From: CBDDKZ01 sp965230415
GTDB taxonomy: Bacteria > Bacteroidota > Bacteroidia > Cytophagales > JAAEPT01
DNA length: 64,000 nt
Assembly: GCA_965230415.1 (NCBI GenBank)
Contig: CBDDKZ010000005.1
Coordinates: 3,968,001-4,032,000, forward strand
Direction: 5' to 3'
The notes beneath the pieces are model-generated. The model saw nothing but the letters and a program-made list of their open reading frames with translations. It was not told where the DNA came from and searched no databases. The translations under genes were made by a program, and so were the position numbers. Positions 30,838 to 39,363 of the stretch are shown in pieces (the first letter of the stretch is position 1; each line of letters starts with the position of its first letter).

Positions 30838-33800
30838 TTTGATGGTGTCCCCGTCATTCAGCGCTGTAGTGGTATATTCATTGCTATCACATGAACAGCG
30901 GTGCTGTTGTTAAACCAGGCGAAAGTAGGGTTAGAACCACCATTGGTAGAATCGGTGACGGTGAAAGTCACCGCATCACCTGCACAAATCGGGCTGGTAC
31001 CTGTCATTGATACATTCGGCGTTAATAGTGGATTGACCTGCATGATGAAAGTAGCGGTGTCAGTAGTCGGACTGGCACAAGTTTCATTGGAAGTCATGAC
31101 CACTTTGATGGTGTCTCCGTCATTCAGCGCTGTAGTGGTATATTCATTGCTATCTACATGAACAGCGGTGCTGTTGTTGAACCAGGCGAAAGTCGGGTTA
31201 GAACCACCATTGGTAGAATCGGTGACGGTAAAAGTCACCGCATCACCTGCACAAATCGGGCTGGTACCTGTCATTGATACATTCGGCGTTAATAGTGGAT
31301 TGACCTGCATGATGAAAGTGGCGGTGTCAGTAGTTGGACTGGCACAAGTTTCATTGGAAGTCATGACCACTTTGATGGTGTCCCCGTCATTCAGCGCTGT
31401 AGTGGTATATTCATTGCTATCTACATGAACAGCGGTGCTGTTGTTGAACCAGGCGAAAGTCGGGTTAGAACCACCATTGGTAGAATCGGTGACGGTGAAA
31501 GTCACCGCATCACCCGCACAAACCGGGCTGCTACCTGTCATCGATACATTCGGGGTTAATAGTGGATTGACCTGCATGATGAAAGTAGCGGTGTCGGTAG
31601 TTGGATTGGCACAAGTTTCATTGGAAGTCATCACTACTTTGATGGTATCTCCATCGCTTAAAGCCGAAGTGGTATATTCATTGCTATCCACATGAACAGC
31701 GGTGCTGTTGTTAAACCAGGCGAAAGTTGGGTTAGAACCACCGTTAGTAGAGTCTGTTACACTAAAAGTCACCGTATCACCTGCACAAATTGGGCTGCTA
31801 CCTGTCATCGATACATTCGGCGTTAATAGCGGATTGACCTGCATGATGAAAGTAGCGGTGTCAGTAGTTGGACTGGCACAAGTTTCATTGGAAGTCATCA
31901 CTACTTTGATGGTGTCTCCGTCATTCAAAGCTGTAGTGGTATATTCATTGCTATCTACATGAACAGCGGTGCTGTTGTTAAACCAGGTGAAAGTAGGGTT
32001 AGAACCACCGTTAGTAGAATCGGTGACAGTGAAAGTCACCGCATCACCCGCACAAATCGGGCTGCTACCTGTCATCGATACATTCGGGGTTAATAGCGGA
32101 TTGACCTGCATGATGAAAGTAGCGGTGTCAGTAGTTGGACTGGCACAAGTTTCATTGGAAGTCATCACTACTTTGATGGTGTCTCCGTCATTCAAAGCTG
32201 TAGTGGTATATTCATTGCTATCTACATGAACAGCGGTGCTGTTGTTAAACCAGGTGAAAGTAGGGTTAGAACCACCGTTAGTAGAATCGGTGACAGTGAA
32301 AGTCACCGCATCACCCGCACAAATCGGGCTGCTACCTGTCATCGATACATTCGGCGTTAATAGTGGATTGACCTGCATGATGAAAGTAGCGGTGTCGGTA
32401 GTTGGATTGGCACAAGCTTCATTGGAAGTCATCACTACTTTGATGGTGTCCCCGTCATTCAAAGCTGTAGTGGTATATTCATTGCTATCTACATGAACAG
32501 CGGTGCTGTTGTTGAACCAGGCGAAAGTCGGGTTAGAACCACCATTGGTAGAATCGGTGACGGTAAAAGTCACTGCATCACCTGCACAAATCGGGCTGGT
32601 ACCTGTCATTGATACATTCGGGGTTAATAGTGGATTGACCTGCATGATGAAAGTAGCAGTGTCAGTAGTCGGACTGGCACAAGTTTCATTGGAAGTCATG
32701 ACCACTTTGATGGTGTCTCCGTCATTCAGCGCTGTAGTGGTATATTCATTGCTATCTACATGAACAGCGGTGCTGTTGTTAAACCAGGCGAAAGTCGGGT
32801 TAGAACCACCATTGGTAGAATCGGTGACAGTGAAAGTCACCGCATCACCTGCACAAATCGGGCTGGTACCTGTCATCGATACATTCGGGGTTAATAGTGG
32901 ATTGACCTGCATGATGAAAGTAGCGGTGTCAGTAGTTGGACTGGCACAAGTTTCATTGGAAGTCATGACCACTTTGATGGTGTCTCCGTCATTCAGCGCT
33001 GTAGTGGTATATTCATTGCTATCTACATGAACAGCGGTGCTGTTGTTAAACCAGGCGAAAGTTGGGTTAGAACCACCATTGGTAGAATCGGTGACGGTAA
33101 AAGTCACCGCATCACCTGCACAAATCGGGCTGGTACCTGTCATTGATACATTCGGGGTTAATAGTAGATTGACCTGCATGATGAAAGTAGCGGTGTCGGT
33201 AGTTGGATTGGCACAAGTTTCATTGGAAGTCATGACCACTTTGATGGTGTCCCCGTCATTCAGCGCTGTAGTGGTATATTCATTGCTATCCACATGAACA
33301 GCGGTGCTGTTGTTAAACCAGGCGAAAGTCGGGTTAGAACCACCGTTAGTAGAATCGGTGACGGTGAAAGTCACCGCATCACCTGCACAAATCGGGCTGC
33401 TACCTGTCATCGATACATTCGGGGTTAAAAGTGGATTGACCTGCATGATGAAAGTAGCGGTGTCGGTAGTTGGATTGGCACAAGTTTCATTGGAAGTCAT
33501 CACTACTTTGATGGTGTCTCCGTCATTCAGCGCTGTAGTGGTATATTCATTGCTATCCACATGAACAGCGGTGCTGTTGTTAAACCAGGCGAAAGTTGGG
33601 TTAGAACCACCATTGGTAGAATCGGTGACGGTAAAAGTCACCGCATCACCTGCACAAATCGGGCTGGTACCTGTCATCGATACATTCGGGGTTAATAGTG
33701 GATTGACCTGCATGATGAAAGTAGCGGTGTCGGTAGTTGGATTGGCACAAGTTTCATTGGAAGTCATCACTACTTTGATGGTGTCCCCGTCATTCAAAGC

Positions 33801-35065
33801 TGTAGTGGTATATTCATTGCTATCTACATGAACAGCGGTGCTGTTGTTAAACCAGGTGAAAGTAGGGTTAGAACCACCGTTAGTAGAATCGGTGACAGTG
33901 AAAGTCACTGCATCACCTGCACAAATCGGGCTGCTACCTGTCATCGATACATTCGGCGTTAATAGTGGATTGACCTGCATGATGAAAGTAGCGGTATCAG
34001 TAGTTGGATTGGCACAAGCTTCATTGGAAGTCATCACTACTTTGATGGTATCTCCGTCATTCAGCGCTGTAGTGGTATATTCATTGCTATCTACATGAAC
34101 AGCGGTGCTGTTGTTAAACCAGGTGAAAGTAGGGTTAGAACCACCATTGGTAGAATCGGTGACGGTGAAAGTCACTGCATCACCTGCACAAATTGGGCTG
34201 GTACCTGTCATCGATACATTCGGCGTTAATAGTGGATTGACCTGCATGATGAAAGTAGCGGTGTCAGTAGTTGGACTGGCACAAGCTTCATTGGAAGTCA
34301 TGACCACTTTGATGGTGTCTCCGTCATTCAGCGCTGTAGTGGTATATTCATTGCTATCCACATGAACAGCGGTGCTGTTGTTGAACCAGGCGAAAGTCGG
34401 GTTAGAACCACCATTGGTAGAATCGGTGACGGTGAAAGTCACCGCATCACCTGCACAAATCGGGCTGGTACCTGTCATCGATACATTCGGGGTTAATAGT
34501 GGATTGACCTGCATGATGAAAGTAGCGGTGTCGGTAGTTGGACTGGCACAAGTTTCATTGGAAGTCATGACCACTTTGATGGTGTCCCCGTCATTCAGCG
34601 CTGTAGTGGTATATTCATTGCTATCTACATGAACAGCGGTGCTGTTGTTGAACCAGGCGAAAGTCGGGTTAGAACCACCATTGGTAGAATCGGTGACAGT
34701 GAAAGTCACCGCATCACCTGCACAAATCGGGCTGGTACCTGTCATCGATACATTCGGCGTTAATAGTGGATTGACCTGCATGATGAAAGTAGCGGTGTCA
34801 GTAGTTGGACTGGCACAAGTTTCATTGGAAGTCATCACTACTTTGATGGTGTCCCCGTCATTCAGCGCTGTAGTGGTATATTCATTGCTATCTACATGAA
34901 CAGCTGTGCTGTTGTTGAACCAGGCGAAAGTAGGGTTAGAACCACCATTGGTAGAATCGGTGACAGTGAAAGTCACTGCATCACCTGCACAAATCGGGCT
35001 GGTACCTGTCATCGATACATTCGGCGTTAATAGTGGATTGACCTGCATGATGAAAGTAGCGGTGT
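23281..35065 (-). repeat. array of 43 near-identical 267-bp coding repeats
   Basis: The period is exactly 267 bp (89 codons) across the array: 17 units from about 23.3 to 27.7 kb, then one 270-bp divergent unit, 9 units to about 30.5 kb, one unit with the missing base, and 16 more to about 35.06 kb. Units differ at a limited set of sites (for example SPICAGDAVTF with T or S before SPIC, ETC or EAC, ALNDG or ALSDG), mixed in mosaic order. Spacing irregularities are +66 bp near 30.6 kb and -1 bp near 30.89 kb. Confidence 0.97.
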
Positions 35066-37382
35066 CTGTTAAAGGAACAGCGCATAAGAGAGATGTCATC
35101 ACAACAGCTATAGTATCACCATGTACTAAGGTTGAATTGGTATATTGGTTACTGTCCATATGAACAGCCACACCATTGAGAAACCATTGGAAAGTTGGAT
35201 TCGAACCTCCGTTTGTGGAGTCCGTTACGCTAAACGTAACTGATTCTCCATCACAAATGGGACTAAGTCCACTAAGCGATACGTTGGGGAGCAGAAGTGG
35301 AGTACAACAGTTTGGGCTTTGTGTCAAAGAATCCTGACTGTCTCCTATAGTTTGTCCTGTTCCGGCAAGGTCAGGTATACCCGTAGAAGCATTTGTGGTT
35401 CCGGTTAATCGATCGTCACCCGTCAAATCATTCAAAGTAAATCCTCCACCTCCTTCAATGGCATCAGGGCAACCATCATTGTCAGAATCTGTATCCAAAG
35501 TATTCACAATTCCGTCACCATCATAATCATCATTTGTGCACACTTCTACAGTAAATGAAGCGAATAGAAAACTAGATGAGGCAAATTCACGATCACCATC
35601 TCCAACAGGAGCGTTCGCTTCACCGATATCTTCGTAAATAAAAGAAAAGTTACTTTGTGGAGATGTTAGGTTGAAAGTTACGTTTGCATTGAAAATTTCA
35701 TTGGTTACACTGTCTGGATCTGCATGTCCCGGAATTCCCGGAACATTATTGTACAAAGCATCGGATACCGCTTTTTGTTCTAGTGGAGTAAGTCCACTTA
35801 CATGTGGAAGTACCGTATTTAGAGGGTTAGAAACCAGGTCTCCAACATTACCTGTGGCCGGATTATTTATAGTCCAGGTGCCTGGAACATTGGCCGCTAT
35901 CGCATCGTGCACACGAAAGTTAGTACTTGGGTCATTGGCGCCATTATCAAAACCGTCCAAATCGACAAAATTGATGGAGCTAAGATCACCATCAGCTATT
36001 ATCTGAATTTCCGTTTCAGTACCATCCTTATCCTCGAATAAAATCTGTGCGCCTGTACCACCATCAGTTATTTGTGCCGCATTGGTTTTACCTTCCAGAG
36101 AAGGTAAACCATCCGGAGCTGAGATTTTGATATTTAACGTGTCCCCGTTTGATTTAATTCCTTGAAATAGCGCCAGTCCGGTATTCGAGAACGGATCAGT
36201 ATCTGGCACCACAGAAATATAATTTAATAACACTACTTCAGTTGAAGTACAGCCTTCAACAGCATCGGCGATTCCATCATTGTCATCATCTAAGTCTGTA
36301 GCGTCACAGATACCGTCCAGGTCTGTGTCAGTACAAGCGACACATCCCGCATCTTGAAAAGCAGCGGTTTTACTTGTGCCTATACCTTGTCCGTTTAAGG
36401 CAATACTTGGTATTCCTGTGCCGGCAACCGTTCCGGGAAGTTGATCATTAGCATCAATTTGCTCAATGAAAAAGCTATGAGCACCCTCAATAGCATCTGC
36501 ACAACCATCAGCGTCACTGTCCTTATCCAAATGATCTGGTATGTCGTCATTATCTGTATCGGCAGTTAACCACATGCCAAAACCAAATCCTTGCATGAAT
36601 GAAGCGGTGGCAATAACTTCGAAGTTGATAACAGTTGCATCGTGAGTAGATACCGCTGAATTTCGATTGCTTGTATTCGTAAATTCTATTGTCTTATTGC
36701 CATTAATGAGGTTGTAACCGGCACCACCATTGTACTGTTCCATTTCATACCAATCGCCTCCATTGGTGGTAAAGTTCACTCTTGCTGCTCCTCCGGTAGA
36801 TTCTGCATCAAAGGCAATTATAGTAATCGGGAATGGGTTTCCATTTTTTGTGGCAGTAAAAGTTACTGTACCTGTGAGGATATCCCCACCAATCGTAGAA
36901 AGGAAGCACTCTTCTGCTCCGGCAGTGTTGTAGAGTTGATGAAAGGCTGAGGTGGCACCGGTGACAAGACCGCTCGTTACGTATGAGTTGTGTGTGGAGA
37001 CTACGGAAGAAAAAGTTGCAGTGATTACCAATCCGTTTGAAAGCGTGAAGGTTTGATCATCACCGCTTTGAAGACCATCATTAAAATCAACGTCCGTCCA
37101 GTTAAAAATATAGACTTGATCCGGGAAATTTCCAACACCGGTATTAGGGTTAGCATCTGTGGGGTTATCGACATAACGTTCGTAAAAATCCAGAATGCCG
37201 TCATTGTCGTCATCCAGATCATCCACATCCAGTATAGCATCACCATCGGTATCCTGTGCCAAAAGAGGTGTGTGAATTCCGTTTAAGGCAATACTAAGAA
37301 TAAACAATGTTTTGTAAATTAGTTGGCTAGGATTATTGTTGGTTATCAAAAATCCGACCAATTCAGGTATACGAATCGTCAT
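30858..37382 (-). CDS. giant repeat adhesin, N-terminal part (signal peptide, TSP3, module array)
   Basis: The first 2174 residues of the split surface protein. A signal peptide ends near LLAQ (about residue 43), so ATG 37382 is acceptable although a shorter start near the hydrophobic core is possible. Thrombospondin type 3 calcium-binding repeats (DTDGD..., DLDDDNDG...) appear near residues 44-66, about 350-385 and about 615-645, separated by beta-rich domains. From about residue 695 one divergent PKD-like module precedes 16 near-identical 89-residue modules. The frame leaves the module sequence at the missing base near 30888 and stops 10 codons later, which is why the end overlaps the other part. 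Export through the Sec and type IX systems is expected. Confidence 0.85.
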   Translation of the reverse strand: MTIRIPELVGFLITNNNPSQLIYKTLFILSIALNGIHTPLLAQDTDGDAILDVDDLDDDNDGILDFYERYVDNPTDANPNTGVGNFPDQVYIFNWTDVDFNDGLQSGDDQTFTLSNGLVITATFSSVVSTHNSYVTSGLVTGATSAFHQLYNTAGAEECFLSTIGGDILTGTVTFTATKNGNPFPITIIAFDAESTGGAARVNFTTNGGDWYEMEQYNGGAGYNLINGNKTIEFTNTSNRNSAVSTHDATVINFEVIATASFMQGFGFGMWLTADTDNDDIPDHLDKDSDADGCADAIEGAHSFFIEQIDANDQLPGTVAGTGIPSIALNGQGIGTSKTAAFQDAGCVACTDTDLDGICDATDLDDDNDGIADAVEGCTSTEVVLLNYISVVPDTDPFSNTGLALFQGIKSNGDTLNIKISAPDGLPSLEGKTNAAQITDGGTGAQILFEDKDGTETEIQIIADGDLSSINFVDLDGFDNGANDPSTNFRVHDAIAANVPGTWTINNPATGNVGDLVSNPLNTVLPHVSGLTPLEQKAVSDALYNNVPGIPGHADPDSVTNEIFNANVTFNLTSPQSNFSFIYEDIGEANAPVGDGDREFASSSFLFASFTVEVCTNDDYDGDGIVNTLDTDSDNDGCPDAIEGGGGFTLNDLTGDDRLTGTTNASTGIPDLAGTGQTIGDSQDSLTQSPNCCTPLLLPNVSLSGLSPICDGESVTFSVTDSTNGGSNPTFQWFLNGVAVHMDSNQYTNSTLVHGDTIAVVMTSLLCAVPLTDTATFIMQVNPLLTPNVSMTGTSPICAGDAVTFTVTDSTNGGSNPTFAWFNNSTAVHVDSNEYTTTALNDGDTIKVVMTSNETCASPTTDTATFIMQVNPLLTPNVSMTGTSPICAGDAVTFTVTDSTNGGSNPTFAWFNNSTAVHVDSNEYTTTALNDGDTIKVVMTSNETCASPTTDTATFIMQVNPLLTPNVSMTGTSPICAGDAVTFTVTDSTNGGSNPTFAWFNNSTAVHVDSNEYTTTALNDGDTIKVVMTSNEACASPTTDTATFIMQVNPLLTPNVSMTGTSPICAGDAVTFTVTDSTNGGSNPTFTWFNNSTAVHVDSNEYTTTALNDGDTIKVVMTSNEACANPTTDTATFIMQVNPLLTPNVSMTGSSPICAGDAVTFTVTDSTNGGSNPTFTWFNNSTAVHVDSNEYTTTALNDGDTIKVVMTSNETCANPTTDTATFIMQVNPLLTPNVSMTGTSPICAGDAVTFTVTDSTNGGSNPTFAWFNNSTAVHVDSNEYTTTALNDGDTIKVVMTSNETCANPTTDTATFIMQVNPLLTPNVSMTGSSPICAGDAVTFTVTDSTNGGSNPTFAWFNNSTAVHVDSNEYTTTALNDGDTIKVVMTSNETCANPTTDTATFIMQVNLLLTPNVSMTGTSPICAGDAVTFTVTDSTNGGSNPTFAWFNNSTAVHVDSNEYTTTALNDGDTIKVVMTSNETCASPTTDTATFIMQVNPLLTPNVSMTGTSPICAGDAVTFTVTDSTNGGSNPTFAWFNNSTAVHVDSNEYTTTALNDGDTIKVVMTSNETCASPTTDTATFIMQVNPLLTPNVSMTGTSPICAGDAVTFTVTDSTNGGSNPTFAWFNNSTAVHVDSNEYTTTALNDGDTIKVVMTSNEACANPTTDTATFIMQVNPLLTPNVSMTGSSPICAGDAVTFTVTDSTNGGSNPTFTWFNNSTAVHVDSNEYTTTALNDGDTIKVVMTSNETCASPTTDTATFIMQVNPLLTPNVSMTGSSPICAGDAVTFTVTDSTNGGSNPTFTWFNNSTAVHVDSNEYTTTALNDGDTIKVVMTSNETCASPTTDTATFIMQVNPLLTPNVSMTGSSPICAGDTVTFSVTDSTNGGSNPTFAWFNNSTAVHVDSNEYTTSALSDGDTIKVVMTSNETCANPTTDTATFIMQVNPLLTPNVSMTGSSPVCAGDAVTFTVTDSTNGGSNPTFAWFNNSTAVHVDSNEYTTTALNDGDTIKVVMTSNETCASPTTDTATFIMQVNPLLTPNVSMTGTSPICAGDAVTFTVTDSTNGGSNPTFAWFNNSTAVHVDSNEYTTTALNDGDTIKVVMTSNETCASPTTDTATFIMQVNPLLTPNVSMTGTSPICAGDAVTFTVTDSTNGGSNPTFAWFNNSTAVHVIAMNIPLQR
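30886..30892 (-). other. single-base deletion that splits the adhesin gene
   Basis: All other units read TTGCTATC followed by T or C and then ACATGAACAG (plus strand). Here the sequence is TTGCTATCACATG, one base short between 30888 and 30889. The distance between neighbouring units is 266 bp at this place and 267 bp elsewhere. Confidence 0.9.
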
Positions 37383-37913
37383 ATCATTAGTTAGTTAATA
37401 TGTTAAAGTGTTAAGGCTATTACTGAATTAGCTAATTGATGAAGTCTGATAAAAAAGATCAGATCTTCTGTATAAAAAATACTTCAGTCGTATTCTTATC
37501 ACTAAATTATTTACTTATTCTTGTCGAAGTGTATTCGAGTTGTTGTAGGTCAATATTACGAACGTATGTCTTACACTAAGGGTTTTTTTAAAGTGTTGAT
37601 TTATAGGTTCTTGAAGGTTGTTATTTCTATTTTTTTTAGTTATAACAAAGGGATTGAACGACGAATTGCAGGTTTTAATAGACGAAATTGTTTATAAAAA
37701 AAATTGCATTTTATAATACAGTTTGTATTGTGCGGGCTTCAAAAAGTGCTTAAAAACAGTGTTGTTTGAACTAATAACGTATAGTACATATGAGGTCAAT
37801 CTGTCTCAACCCATTTATGTCAACAATAAACCAGCATGCAATCAAGTTTTTTCCAAAAAAAGGAAAACAATCAATACGATGTTTATTCGTTCCTAGGTCA
37901 AACGATTATAAAC
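37383..37913. other. AT-rich gap between adhesin gene and lipoprotein
   Basis: I see no supportable gene here. It should contain the divergent promoters of both neighbours. The best minus-strand -7 candidate is TAATATTG (37551-37558), one mismatch from consensus and lacking a -33 partner. A small perfect palindrome AAGATC-A-GATCTT lies near 37456-37468. Confidence 0.5.
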
Positions 37914-38471
37914 ATGAGATATTTAGGAACCTTAGTATTAATGATTTTTATATTTTCCTGTCAAAAGGAGGAGACAAATGCAGCAAATAGCGAATCGCAA
38001 ATTGAACATACTAAAATAGAACGTGTGCTTCAAAAAGAGGAGTCAATACGTATAGATTTGAACGATGACCGAGTAGACGATATAGAGTTCACATGTAAAG
38101 AAACTTATCGCTTGTTTAAACACGGTTATGAACCATTAGATGAGCCCAAGCCTACTATGTTAGAAGTAAAATTGCTGTCCGATTATTTTAAAATTGCAGA
38201 TAAGATCACTTATGATTTTTATGAATGGGAAGAACTAGACCCCACCCATATCATAAATGATGCAGAAGAAATGAAGTATAAATTTAGACTGAACTGGAAT
38301 AATGGGGTTACCATAAAAAGTTTTGGTCATTATTTAGGGTTGATGGAAGTAGATAATGGTCAGGAGCGTTTTGGGTGGCTAGCATTTACGAAGGAAAAAG
38401 GAGCGTTTCATATTGAAGAAATGGCCTTTAATAAAGAACCAGGGCGAGGTATTAGAGTAGGCAATAAATAA
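37914..38471 (+). CDS. hypothetical lipoprotein (185 aa)
   Basis: A lipoprotein by its N-terminus: MRYLGTLVLMIFIFSC with the lipobox cysteine at residue 16, followed by a charged, low-complexity linker. I chose ATG 37914 over 37836 because only the later start puts the hydrophobic segment at the N-terminus. The mature part (DLNDDRVDDIEFTCKETYRL, then a beta-rich region) is not a family I recognise. It is divergent from the adhesin gene and separated from it by a 531-bp AT-rich gap. It stands alone. Confidence 0.65.
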   Translation: MRYLGTLVLMIFIFSCQKEETNAANSESQIEHTKIERVLQKEESIRIDLNDDRVDDIEFTCKETYRLFKHGYEPLDEPKPTMLEVKLLSDYFKIADKITYDFYEWEELDPTHIINDAEEMKYKFRLNWNNGVTIKSFGHYLGLMEVDNGQERFGWLAFTKEKGAFHIEEMAFNKEPGRGIRVGNK

Positions 38472-38720
38472 AACATGTAACCTTCAATACGGATAAATAA
38501 ATTGATAAACTCTGAGTGGGATATGGATTAAGCTTTGAGGTATTTTTAGCTGGCAAATGATTAAGCTTGTTTAGATATTACGGATTATTACAATCCTATA
38601 CCTCAAAAAAATAATTCGAAATGTTCTATTTTTCATTAGTTCAATTTTAACAGTCCTGCCTTTATTTTCACAAACAGGAGTTTGTTATGGGAGCGAGGCA
38701 TTTACGATGGCAGAAGAAAA

Positions 38721-38981
38721 ATGACTAATAACAAATTAAAAATCTCCTGTTATACTCATTTGAAAGTCTGGACCATTCATGTAAACAAACAAGGGGATCT
38801 AAATTTCAACAGAGGATTACTCGTTTGTGAAGATGTCAAGTATGTTGGAGAAGATGCCCGGCCGGATTTCGATGACGATATGGCCAGGTTAGAGACCAAT
38901 CCGACTACTATTAGACGAATTGAGTTTGGTATTGCTGCCTGGGCTTCTATTATACAGGTAATTTTGAAAAGAATATCCTGA
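38721..38981 (+). CDS. doubtful small hypothetical protein (86 aa)
   Basis: An open frame without recognisable domain. A TTG start at 38682 is possible, but ATG 38721 is more natural. The segment just upstream, in another frame, reads as a signal-peptide-like stretch (FFISSILTVLPLFSQ) that has no ATG start and ends in TGA overlapping this ATG. The pair could be a translationally coupled set or the remains of a decayed secreted protein. Treat as weak. Confidence 0.3.
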   Translation: MTNNKLKISCYTHLKVWTIHVNKQGDLNFNRGLLVCEDVKYVGEDARPDFDDDMARLETNPTTIRRIEFGIAAWASIIQVILKRIS

Positions 38982-39363
38982 TTGAAGATATAAGGGGGAA
39001 ACTGTGTATACAACTTCATTTAACATCAAAAAACAGTCATAAACATGGCTAATTTTCGCGAAGGTTTGTACTTCGTTCATAATGAGGCGATTTTGAGGTG
39101 CTAACAAAGAAAGTATTTATTCGAAAAAATCGACCTGTTTGCCTGAATTGGAACAAAGTCTTATTTGTTCCAATGCATGTTGGTAAATCCAATAGGCGTG
39201 TACTTACCGTGCACGCTTAATGGTCTTAATTAAAAATTGGTCAATATTTAGCTTCAAAAGGGTAAAAAAATAATCAAATCGTTTATATCTGGTATAGCTT
39301 ATATAATTTGAGTCGTTTTTTGTGCGTTTAGATAAAAACATTGATTAAATTCGTAGCTCTGAA
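38982..39363. other. gap with two hairpins, no gene seen
   Basis: No open frame of useful length. A perfect 11-bp inverted repeat with a 6-base loop lies at 39147-39174 (ATTGGAACAAA and its complement) without a following T-run, and a second imperfect hairpin (GCGTGTAC/GTGCACGC) at about 39197-39217. The rest is AT-rich and must hold the promoter for the BatA-like operon. Confidence 0.5.

Noticed and set aside
30886..30892. Programmed ribosomal frameshift in the adhesin
   Set aside because: No slippery heptamer, and the same place is in frame in all other modules, so a deletion or sequence error is simpler.
23281..35065. CRISPR-like or satellite array
   Set aside because: The unit is 267 bp with no spacers, keeps frame, and translates into a folded-looking domain with a conserved cysteine pair; it is coding.
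23357..35163. Dozens of regularly spaced plus-strand frames of 86 codons
   Set aside because: They are the antisense reading of the 267-bp coding repeats; each copy ends at the same stop, and the protein has no independent features.
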